From the NCBI GenBank assembly GCA_009829735.1, contig CM020618.1, positions 198,655 to 262,654 on the forward strand: DNA of 64,000 nucleotides, written 5' to 3'. The translations under genes were made by a program, and so were the position numbers. This stretch comes from Pyropia yezoensis. Taxonomy: Eukaryota > Rhodophyta > Bangiophyceae > Bangiales > Bangiaceae. Shown here in pieces: positions 24,172 to 34,261 of the stretch. Under the pieces are notes generated by a model. It had not been told where the DNA came from. It was given only the letters and a program-made list of their open reading frames with translations, and searched no databases. The first letter of the stretch is position 1. The number at the start of each line of letters is the position of its first letter.

Positions 24172-24632
24172 ATTGCAGTTCTCCCAATTTTGGCCGATCC
24201 GGACAAGAACAAGAACAACAGTCCACTGACCAATGACATGCCTTACAAGATACCTCTCTGACCAATGAGAGCTCCGAATCAGCCTCCATTGCTGTGCAAA
24301 CAGTAAGATCTGCGACTTTCCCGGGACTCCGAGCACATGGAGGGGAGAACCCGAGTGGAACAGACACCAAAGACAAGCTGCACAACTGTTCCGGAGAGAA
24401 ACGAGTCGATGTGGGGGGAATCTTCGGCGATCTCAGCGAGAGAACAACAGTGTTTCGACCAATCAGCGATTGGTAAGAGGCCCACTGTGGCTGCAGCCAA
24501 TCATCTGCTCAGGGCGATCGGGCCCCTAGAGCAGGCTATTAGCTCGCCCTCACCTGCCAGCACCCGATTGGCTCACAGTTGTTCATGCAGTGTTGTTCTT
24601 GTCTGGATCGGCAAAATTGGAGAAACAGCAAT
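24172..24632. repeat. Long imperfect inverted repeat
   Basis: The left arm near 24172-24222 (ATTGCAGTTCTCCCAATTTT, then GGCCGATCCGGACAAGAAC) pairs with the right arm near 24586-24632 (GTTGTTCTTGTCTGGATC, then GGCAAAATTGGAGAAACAG, then CAAT). The arms differ by a few substitutions and small indels. The loop is about 370 bp and contains no recognisable gene. Confidence 0.65.
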
Positions 24633-24898
24633 ATTGCGCGTCGTATTTATTGTGTGTCCCGCAAAAAGTGGACGTGCACGGGTCGTGCAGTGTGCGTTTA
24701 ATTGGTCCAGTGAGGGCCCATCTTCACGGCAGCGCCCGGAAGTGTTTCAGACACAAAGCACTGGCAGGGAGCCCTCCCATTGGTCTGACCCACAGGCGTG
24801 CCGGGAGCACACCTCGGAAGCACGTTTTGGGGCACAACAAAATTATCCAGACACAAACGAATTGAATGGAGTTGCAGACACACGCAGACACGCCTGGG

Positions 24899-24933
24899 AG
24901 TGGTCGGAAAAACACTGTGTTTTTCCGACCACT
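24899..24933. repeat. Perfect 17-bp-arm inverted repeat
   Basis: The arm AGTGGTCGGAAAAACAC is followed by a single T and then its exact reverse complement. It could form a cruciform or an RNA hairpin. Confidence 0.9.
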
Positions 24934-25432
24934 CTCGAACACGCCAGTGCACCCGAACAGAGAGGAAGAGAGCAATCTCCAGGTATTTTTTGCACACACG
25001 TTCCAGCGACGACGGTCCAACGTGGGGCCTTTAACACCTCTATTGATGCAGACCGCACACGCGAGCGAACCGCCCCCCTGTGACCCCGCCGCAGATCGCT
25101 ACCGCTGCAGGCGGCCAGGTGCGAGCGCGGCCGCAGTCCGCCACTGCCGCCGCCCAGGGCGCCGGCAGCTTTGCCCTCCGCGTTTGCGCGCGTCTCTCCG
25201 CCCCTGTGGCCGCTATCCAAGCGCCTCCCCCGCACCCCCGCCTTTCTTTCCATCCTGCCCCATCCACCCGTCGGACGAGCTATGGAACGAGGAGGCACGT
25301 CTGACCGAGAGCTGCATTCGGGCAGCTCTCGGCCCCGGCCGACCCCCCTCCTCTTCATGCCCCGGCCAGCCCCCCACTTCTTTCAGCCCCGCCAACTCCC
25401 CCACTCCTACCTACCGCTTCCTCCTCCTCTAG

Positions 25433-26921
25433 TCATCCTGGGCCTTTCTCTCTTTTTGAACGTGGGAGCGACAGCCAAGATGCTGCTACGTCACCGCGTG
25501 CGTCTCCCGCTCGGGGTCCTTGGAATGGAGCGAGCGCCGAGCCCCTCGTCGCCGGTGGGGCCATCTGGTCACACTGGCTTTGACCTCGCCCTGGCTGAGC
25601 TCTACCTCGGGCGTCGGTCATCCATGGAGCTCCGCCTGGTCCTGCGTGTGCTGGGCATCAAGGGTAAGATGCGGGCCCCTGTGAAGGATAAGCGCGCGCT
25701 CGCACTGCAGGCCATGCAGCAACAAAACCTCGAGACGCGGACCTGGAGATCATGGTTGACGACGCGGCGATGAGGCCAGGCAAAGGGGGCGCAACGCTCA
25801 TGGAGGGCTCGCTGAGACGTGTGCTCCATGCCGTTCCAGGCGGCTCATCATCCGCCCCCCAATCTAAGAATTGACGATGGCTCCCTCGGCTCTGGTGTCC
25901 TACCAGGCAGACCAGCTAGGCCTGACCGCTCAACTCCCCACCAGGCAAGGCATCGATGCATCGGGAAGCACGGCGCGGGAGCGGGGTATGGGGCCACCAA
26001 TCGGGTGATTGCGCAATGGCGGACGCACCGCGCGGCTCCACCGAGGCTTCCGGTGAAGGAGGTTCTGGCCCGGGCGAGGGTGCCACGCAGGATCCAATCC
26101 CATTGGCCACGCCCCCGCAGCCGCACAGCACTGGCGCGAGGGGGCTGACTTTTTCCGCCAATGATGTGGCGCGGCTGTTTCATGTCTTGTCTGACCCAGC
26201 GAACGGAGACGCTCTGCGACGGGCGTACCAACCTTTGCCACGGACCGAGCTCGACAAGGAGCGTGTGAGCCTGTGGACGTCCGTCGTCGGCCCAATGTTC
26301 AACCGGGCCTCGTACCGCCCGACGCCCCCGGCGCTGATTGACGGCATTATGGAGACGGACCTGCGGGTCATCGATCCGAATCGGCACTCGGGTGCGCGAC
26401 TACGATCCAAGCTGGAGGGGCACTTCCGGACGTTACGCTTGTTGTATACCGTGGCGGTAGCGAACTACGCAAGGTCGGGCTAGAACGAGCTACTTTCAGA
26501 GGCTTTGCTCAGGGAGATCATCGCCTACTTTACATTCACTGCCTATTGAAGGGAAGTGATGCCGTTGACTTTGTGCTACGGACCATTCCAGTAGGGGCCC
26601 AGAGCGAGGTTGGTCTACCGGGCAGCGGCCGCGTGGGCGGCACACCTCCGAAGCCCCCCAAGCGCGCCAAGGTGGCGCAGGTGGTCATCAACGGCATGGA
26701 CGGGTTGACAAGCGCGCTTTCCCGGTGTGGCGCGGGCAATGGCTCCGGCAAGCTCGACGGCTACAGACGCCTCCAATTTTTACGACAATGCGGAAGCCAT
26801 CGGGGCCGTGACCAAACAGCTACGTGCAGCACGCGAAGACCTGACGGCAGATCCCGATGATCGTATTGCGGCGCGTGTTGTCCACCACTTGGAGTCGCAG
26901 CTGGCCAAGCTTCTCGGGTGA
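25433..26921 (+). pseudogene. Hypothetical protein gene(s), fragmented reading frame
   Basis: A chain of coding-like blocks shifts frame several times. Block one is GPSGHTGFDLALAELYLGRR, RLVLRVLGIKGKMRAP (25560-25760), continued in another frame by DLEIMVDDAAMRPGKGG (to about 25876). Block two starts at ATG 25876 (MAPSALVSYQADQLGLTAQ). Block three starts at ATG 26016 (MADAPRGSTEASGEG) and reads LTFSANDVARLFHVL, RTELDKERVSLWTSVVGPMF and ends at 26483. Block four is GSDAVDFVLRTIPVGAQ and ends in a helical stretch KQLRAAREDLTADPDDRI..HHLESQLAKLL at 26921. I do not recognise the family. The pattern fits a decayed transposon-associated gene. Confidence 0.45.
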
Positions 26922-28481
26922 GCTCACGTGGGGGGAGTTTGATAGGTTCTACCGTAGGCCATTGTGACGCCGTGCTTTCCCCACTCTCCAGGCCGTGCCT
27001 CGCGTCCGGCTGTCGACCCCGCCAGCGGGTGTGGACATAGTACACGGCATTGGCTGGCGGCCGCCAGCCCACCTCCCCTCGCCCTTCCCCCGCCGCCTGC
27101 CTCCCCCTCACTCCTCCCGACGCGGCGCGCTCCGGGTGCTTGGCCCGGCCGCGGCCGCGACCGCCGCCACTAAGGCTGGTCTGGCGGCCGCCTTGTAGCA
27201 GTACTCCCAAGCACCAACCCGAGTCAGGGAAGGAAGAGGAGTATTTGCCGATATCCCAACTTGGGACACCGGAAGCAAGCACCTCCACACAGCCGAACAC
27301 GGAACTTGCGTGTGGTGAGCGGGTCCACTCACCAAGGCACGAACAAGATGTGTCGGAGCCAGACGGTGTTTTCTTGCTTGGCCAGCCAAGGTGGGCCCTC
27401 CCCGCCTTGCTGTCCTCCTTATCAACCCTCCTCACACGCTCACGCAACCCCTCAAAACACTCAGAAAATGAACCCTCAAACAAACCAATCATATCACTCC
27501 ACATGCAAAGAACTCAAAGCGTAGAAATCCGTCTGGCTCCCGTGCAAAAATCCCAAGAAACAAATACCAGCAGCATTACCCTGCTTTAGTATGTCGGAAG
27601 TCCTAGTCGAATTTCCGTCCAGAAGTCAGAAGTTTCACCATCGTGGGTCGGGTGAATTTCGACTTCCGGTCAGGTCCACTTGACCGAATCTTCAAAGTAT
27701 TGGTACCGAATTCCGGCCCAATCTCCCACATTTCCCCCTTCTCAAAAGTCCAGCCGTCCCGGTGGACGTCCAATCAGCGGCGAGTCGCAGTGACCGGGAG
27801 AGGAGGATGCAATTCCCGAGTTGAGATGCAAAGTACGGTGCATCGCTGGCGTCTAGCGTGCACCAGGGTTACGCCGGGGTTGCACTCGCGTCCGGCGGGG
27901 CCCTCCGGAGAGGCAGTCCCTCTCTCCGTGGGGTGCGCTCTCTGCCCTGACACTGGGAGGAGCCCCCTCCACGCGAAACAGGTGTGGGGGAAAGTCGTCC
28001 CCCACCTGGTCAGGGTGCTCCACGGGTGGACTCACGTGTGGGTGAGCCCCCTAATCTGGGTGTCGGCGTACCTCCGCCACACCCCCTGCCCCTCAACTGG
28101 AGGAGTAGGGCGTCGACGTTCTCACTCGGAACGTCGACCTGCACCTGCCCCTTCAGTTGGGGTACGTTGCTCTCGGGGGGTCGGGGTTGTGTCCCCCCTT
28201 CAGCTCGATCCCCCCCCAGCTGGCTCTCTGCGGGGTGTTCCTCACTCCTTCCCCCCCTTTCTAGTCAGGGTTGAGGGGTGTGTGCGCACCCCGAGTTGGG
28301 GGTGTTGCACTCGGTCGCCGGCGGTGGGACTCGGCCGCCGGTGCGGGGTCTTCTCTCCCCTTCGTGTGTGCGGGCGGGTGTGTGCCTCCCCGCCGCTGCT
28401 CCCTCGCGTCGGCGGGTCTGTCTCTTCCCGCCGTGCGGTTGGTGTCGTTGGTTGGGGTGGTGTCTTCCCCCTTCCGCCCCT
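26922..28481. other. Intergenic, no gene recognised
   Basis: No coding domain is evident. 27640-28480 contains a G/C-rich open stretch with repeated CTCCACG/GGGTGTG-like words, possibly part of an unidentified repeat. The left end of the large element described below may lie in the adjacent gap. Confidence 0.35.
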
Positions 28482-28981
28482 NNNNNNNNNNNNNNNNNNN
28501 NNNNNNNNNNNNNNNNNNNNNNNNNNNNNNNNNNNNNNNNNNNNNNNNNNNNNNNNNNNNNNNNNNNNNNNNNNNNNNNNNNNNNNNNNNNNNNNNNNNN
28601 NNNNNNNNNNNNNNNNNNNNNNNNNNNNNNNNNNNNNNNNNNNNNNNNNNNNNNNNNNNNNNNNNNNNNNNNNNNNNNNNNNNNNNNNNNNNNNNNNNNN
28701 NNNNNNNNNNNNNNNNNNNNNNNNNNNNNNNNNNNNNNNNNNNNNNNNNNNNNNNNNNNNNNNNNNNNNNNNNNNNNNNNNNNNNNNNNNNNNNNNNNNN
28801 NNNNNNNNNNNNNNNNNNNNNNNNNNNNNNNNNNNNNNNNNNNNNNNNNNNNNNNNNNNNNNNNNNNNNNNNNNNNNNNNNNNNNNNNNNNNNNNNNNNN
28901 NNNNNNNNNNNNNNNNNNNNNNNNNNNNNNNNNNNNNNNNNNNNNNNNNNNNNNNNNNNNNNNNNNNNNNNNNNNNNNNNN
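28482..28981. other. Assembly gap (500 N)
   Basis: A placeholder gap directly beside the methyltransferase stop codon. It may hide the left boundary of the large element. Confidence 0.99.
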
Positions 28982-29010
28982 AAAAATGCCGAGACCACCT
29001 GCGCCCCCGT

Positions 29011-31010
29011 TTACAGAGGGGGGGCGACGGCAACGCCGAGGCTGGCAGCTTCGGCACACCTCATCGCGTCAAGGTCCTCCACCATGAGACGGCACCGCAG
29101 CTCCAGCGGCCAGCGGTCGACGGCAACACCTCGGAGAGCCAAAATCTGAGGCATTGACACGCGCTCGCCGTCCGACACCATGCCGGCGTGCGGCACTGCC
29201 CACCTGGAGGCGAGCCAGGAAATGAGAACGTCGGGCAGAGCACAGTGTGCAGGCTGGCCGGCCGGGACCTGCATGTCGAGTTGGTACGCCACCGGCCGGG
29301 GGAGACTGGGAAACGGCGCCGTGTAGGACGACCCATACGCGTACGCCGACTGAGACAGGTATTGAATGCCTGACGCAATGTCCTCCCGCAAGGAAGCCTC
29401 CGCCAGAACCCGACAAGCCCGAACGATCCGGCCGTCGACATGCTCCGCCAGACCACCTTGCAGCACGGCGCTGACAAATGCGCGGAGGAGCCGTCCTCGA
29501 GAGGCAGCAATGCACGCCGCGTCAGAGTCACCCACAAGGGCCCGTCGATATTGGCCCGCGCGCATGGTCAGGGCCGCGACTGCAACGGATAGAGTACCAC
29601 AAAAGGGGTCCGCCACCAAGTCCAGCGGGTGGGAGAAGCGAGCGATCAACTCTTGCAGCAGCGCCAACCCCTTTTGCTCGGGTCTCAGGAAGCCGCCGGA
29701 CCGGGCCGAAGGATTTCGCAGCACCACTTCTGCTCGGGGAAGACTGCGAACATTGTTGACGATGTTGGTCGAGGCGGCGTAGTCGGACGCAACGTAGCCA
29801 AATCCCCGGTAAGACACCCGCGCATGCGCTTCACTGGGGGAGAGCCCACGGCGGGTGGCGTGCACAACAATCTCTGCCTTGCTCGTCAGCACCACAGAGC
29901 TGAACGTCTGACCAAAAGAAAAGGAATGAGGATCCTTGATCACGAGCAGGGGCACGCCGTCCACAATGAAAGCGGGCGACTGAGACTTGGGCGCGCCGGC
30001 AGCGGAACCCCCCCCATCCCTTGACCGCTTCGAGCCCCGCCGGGCGCCGTGTTCGCCTGCATCTTGCCAATCATCTTGGCATGCCCGCAGCGCATCCACC
30101 CACAAAGACCATTGCTGGAAGGAGCAAAAGATGAGGACATGGCCGCCTGGGCGAACAAGGTCGCGAAAGAGCCGCACAGAGAAAGTGTAGTCCTCTGCTC
30201 CCATGACATCGTACTCAGAGTGCTTGGCGTTCTGCTCCCGGCGTGTGTTGTACGGAGGGTCGGTCAGTACAAGCTGCACCTGTCCCACGATGCCCTTGTG
30301 CTCAGCTTCAGATGCACTGCCGCCCCGATGCGCCTCATGCGCTTTCAGGAAGTCTTTGTAGTCCCCGCTGTGCGTCCACACCACCTTGCTGAGAGCAGCG
30401 CTGACGACACCTTGCGCCTCCGCCACTGACAGGCCTTCCTGAGCAGAACGCACCAAAGAAGACGACGCAGCAGCCTTCTTAGACGATGGGGTAGGAGAGG
30501 TAGACCGAGCCAGAGGAGAACCGACAGGGGCAGCCCCGCCCGCTGCGGCCGTGCGACGACCGACACTCCCGCCGCTGCCGCCAGCTGCAGACAGCATAAC
30601 ACCGCCCAGAGCAGGAAGGAAGCCCCGACGACGGGCGGGGATCAGAGGGTGCACCGATGCCAAAGGCACAACAGGACCTGCAGCAGCAAGCACGCTCCCT
30701 GCGTACGCAGTGTCAATGCCACTCCCCGGTTGCCGCCTATATCCAACCCCTTCCGCTGACGAACACGACGCATACAGATCCGATATGACCGCCGATAATG
30801 AGATTCTTCGAAGCGGCGAGTCGGGCACAACCTGACCCGCCGGGGAGGTACCGCCGCTACTCCACGTGCGGTCGCTCCTGCTGCCGCCGCCACTCGACGA
30901 ACTGCTGCCGCTGCCGCTGCTGCGCGTCCTGCTGCTGTCACCGAGAACGCTTTGCCAGTCCTCTACTGTTTCCCCTTGGCTTGAACGAGTGCCGCCCCCC
31001 CCAGAGCTCC

Positions 31011-31046
<36 letters not shown>

Positions 31047-32658
31047 TGCTGCGGTCGTCACTTTTGCTGCTGTCGCTTCCATCGCTGACCTCGCTGCTGC
31101 TGCTGCTGTCCCAAAACGGGAGCTTCCCCCCGTCCTCAGCAGCGTCCTCGGGCGGAGCGAGGGCATTCAGGCCAGCAGAAATAGCCGCCAGAATCGGGGG
31201 AACTCCATCTGCACAGCACAAAGAGCGCGGCAAGCGGTAGTGCGCCAAAGACAGACACGCAGCTTGCGGATGTGCTGGGAGCGCACTTCCGCTACTGCTT
31301 CCAGCAACTCGACCGCGCCGCCGCGTGTTGGCGTGCAGAGACTTCAACCGGTACCGCGGCTCTGTCGAAGGGTGCAAGGCAAAGCCCAAGATGTCGACAC
31401 GAGATGTGACAGTCTCCAAGTGGGATAGAAAAAGCTTGGACGCCAGACGAAGCTGCTCATCCGCAACTGGCGAACGCCCCAGCGCTTCTGGATCCACACT
31501 GCCGCGAACAGCACTCGGAACAAGGCCGTGAAAAAGATCTCGACTCTGAGCAAGGGGCGCCAGCCGCCCAATACCCCCCTCCACGAGCGCCTCGTACTTG
31601 AGACGCGAAGGAGACCACAGAATGTACGGACCCAGCATCTCCTCCGCAGACGAGAAGCGCGCGCGACGCGCAAGCGCGTCCCAAGCCCGCACTAGACTCC
31701 GAACAGCACGTGCAACAACCTCCGAGATGGCGTGCGCACGTACGAGCGCCGAAGAAGTACCCCCCGACGTGTCCTGGACTCCTTGATGGCGCGGTGGCTG
31801 CCTACTTTGTCGACCATGCAGCTCCCGCAGCTGCTCTTGGCGCGCCGTCGTGTGCTGCATCGGCGTCCCGCCGGTCAGCTCAATCACGCGAGATAGCCAA
31901 AGCACCTGCTCAAAGGGCGTGAGGGAAGAAGCACGATGCCGCCTTGCCCCGACGCGCCGACGCGCCGAACGATGCACGGAAGGTAGAGCGGGTGCCAGCA
32001 CGTCGCCAAGCCATGATTGCCCGACATCAGCGTCGAACCGCATGCCAGACATGGACTCCATGGCACAGATCACAGCGGTCGCACCCGGAGAGCGCCCGGT
32101 CAGCGGTAAGCAGCCACGGCTACGGCTGACGGCATCTTCGAGATCCGCAAGTTGTTGCCACCGACCGGTCCAAGCGAGCAGCAGCTGCCAAACGCGATAG
32201 TCGGCCGCCGGCGGAGGCCACGAGAGGTACGCATAGCCTGCATCTACCACATCGGTTGATAAAACGCCAGCAACGCGCTTTGCAACCTCTTCCACGTCTC
32301 GCGAACGGTAGTGCATGAGCGCGCAGACGGCTGCCGATAAATCGGCCACGAAGGGGAGCTCCAGCAACGCGACGTCATCATCGGGTTCGCCGCCAGAGGC
32401 AGCCGCATCGCGAGCCCAAGCGCACACCGCATCCCAAGAGCAACGCACAGCCCCAGCACGCTGACCGACCGAACCCACTGCACGACCCGTCTGCAGCAAA
32501 GTCGACAGGTACGCGTCACGTACGTCACCAACAGCGAACAACAAGGAAACCTGCAGCTCGACCCCAGACTCCACATCGTTCGGAGACAAGCTGAACCGCC
32601 TCGCGCACGCTGCCACTGCCTGCACGGCCCGAGACGTGCGATCCGACGGAGAAGCCAT
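29011..32658 (-). CDS. Large beta-class DNA amino-methyltransferase (N6-adenine or N4-cytosine)
   Basis: A 1,215-residue protein expected to transfer methyl from S-adenosylmethionine to the exocyclic amine of adenine or cytosine in DNA. The catalytic motif IV is VLTDPPYNTRR (Asp about residue 800). It is followed by LFRDLVRPGGHVLIFCSFQQ, and the AdoMet-binding motif I LVADPFCGTLSVAVAAL comes later (Asp about 1017). The order IV before I defines the beta class, common in bacterial restriction-modification and CcrM-type enzymes and rare in eukaryotes. The N-terminal 530 residues are unrecognised and helix-rich. Residues 530-650 are Ser/Asp/Arg-rich low complexity. I chose the ATG at 32658 (MASPSDRTSRAV); the frame is open to 32775 but that extension is hydrophobic and Cys-rich without a better signal. 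The frame is intact. It lies downstream of the ParB-dioxygenase gene with an intergenic gap of about 1.6 kb. Confidence 0.85.
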
Positions 32659-33654
32659 GATGGATGTACAAAGCGACAGGAACAGACAACACCACAAGAA
32701 GCACCGGGAATCAAAGATCCACTGCAGCCGCCGCGGGCACATACAACGCGGCAGAAAAAGCCAGAGCGCGCACAAACAACACTGTAAACATCCGACCGCG
32801 GTGAGCGATACACCACGACCGATTTCACGTCATAAAAACAAGCCAGTTCAACGCCCAAAGTACTTGCAACTATGAACCTACCATTACGGAACTCAATATG
32901 CGTTCTAAAATGGAATGCAACTTGTGAGTCGACAAAAAAGTCCAAAAACGAAGTGGTGGAGTGAACAAGATAAGACAACCAGGCTTCCTCGGCTGAGAAA
33001 CCAACACAATAAGGCATCCATTCCGGGGATGACAGGGACTCTTTGCAAACAACTGAATCGCAGGTCAGGCAGATGGCGCAAATCACTGAGAAGTAGGTGA
33101 TTATAGTACTATAAACACTCACATTCAAGGAATTGACAAGCGTGATAAATACAAAACACAAATTCGAAACACTTTACAAGGTCCATATGGAGTCTGACTG
33201 TCTGTTCCCCGCCAATCCTAGCCGACCAATCGCTTTTGGTACTGCAAGCACTCACTGGGTCAGCCAAGGGGACATCCGGACATTTGACATGATGGCGATG
33301 GTGCGGTCAGAGGTAAACGATTGCTGTGAGGGAACGAAGGTGCGTGTGTTGGTTGTCCTGTAGACCTTCATCCGCTCGCAGGCAGACTAAACGTAGGCTG
33401 ATGAAACCGCGCGATGTGTGCACACAACGCCAAGTACACTCACGCAGCCAACCGCCAAACCAAACAAGAATCATGTCAAGCAAATCGAAAGCAAAGATCA
33501 CAAATACCAGAAAACCAAGTACACTCATAGCGTTGTGAGCTACAAGATTTTGCACAAGAGGCGTATGGGTAACATAACCACCTTAAGAAACACGCGTGTA
33601 GGCGTCGTCGTGGGTTTGATCCCCAGTGGATTCTCTTTCGCCCGTCCCGTGCCT
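32659..33654. other. Intergenic inside the large element
   Basis: AT-richer than the flanking genes and holding no gene. It contains one degenerate copy of the palindrome at about 33097-33122 and presumably the promoter of the methyltransferase gene. Confidence 0.5.
33097..33122. repeat. Degenerate copy of the 26-bp palindrome
   Basis: The core TTATAGTACTATAA and the right half (ATAAACACTC) match the copies at 33714-34066. The left half has diverged. The following ACTCAC-TTCAAG bases also match the flank of the array copies. Confidence 0.8.
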
Positions 33655-34066
33655 TGATCCGCGTGGCTCACGTGGATCTGAGCACCTTGGTCGTCTACAG
33701 GCCTGACCCAAGTGAGTGTTTATAGTACTATAAACACTCACTCAAGATTGCCACGTGTTGCCTTGATCCACGTGGCTCACGTGGATCTCAGCACCTTGGT
33801 CGTTTACAGGCCTGACCCAAGTGAGTGTTTATAGTACTATAAACACTCACTCAAGATTGCCACGTGTTGCCTTGATCCACGTGGCTCACGTGGATCTCAG
33901 CACCTTGGTCGTCTACAGGCCTGACCCAGGTGAGTGTTTATAGTACTATAAACACTCACTCAAGACTGCCACGTGTTGCCTTGATCCACGTGGCTCACGT
34001 GGATCTGAGCACCTCGGTCGTCTACAGGCCTTACCCAAGTGAGTGTTTATAGTACTATAAACACTG
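33655..34066. repeat. 109-bp tandem array, two palindromes per unit
   Basis: Four units repeat with an exact 109-bp period. Each has a 23-bp inverted repeat (GATCCACGTG-GCT-CACGTGGATC; copies at 33765, 33874, 33983, and a slightly diverged one at 33656) and a 26-bp perfect palindrome with half-site GAGTGTTTATAGT and its reverse complement (33714-33739, 33823-33848, 33932-33957; the copy at 34041-34066 differs in the last base). The array lies just downstream of the ParB-dioxygenase gene. Confidence 0.95.
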
Positions 34067-34261
34067 ACTTGGTCGACCTGGGTGATGTCGTTCCATTTGG
34101 TATGTCTGACTCGCTACGTCCAAGTGCATTTTGGTCAATGCAACAGTCACCGACAGAGCGCTCGAGAATCCTGCAACAATGCCATCATCATGCAAAGCAG
34201 ATACGCATACATGCCCAAGGCTCATTGTGCCCCACAATCTCTTACTCGCGCATCTTCCTCT

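Larger units (their letters stand above)
22331..25080. other. Intergenic, no gene; contains inverted repeats
   Basis: 22331-22920 is G/C-run-rich. From about 22930 to 25070 the composition is clearly less GC-rich than the neighbours, with CCAAT-like words and inverted repeats listed separately. No coding signature was found. This could be remnant non-autonomous transposon DNA. Confidence 0.4.

Noticed and set aside
32659-32775. Upstream extension of the methyltransferase
   Set aside because: Cys/Leu-rich stretch without support; the ATG at 32658 starts a normal hydrophilic N-terminus.
33655-34066. CRISPR-like array
   Set aside because: The units are continuous 109-bp tandem repeats without variable spacers, in a eukaryotic context.
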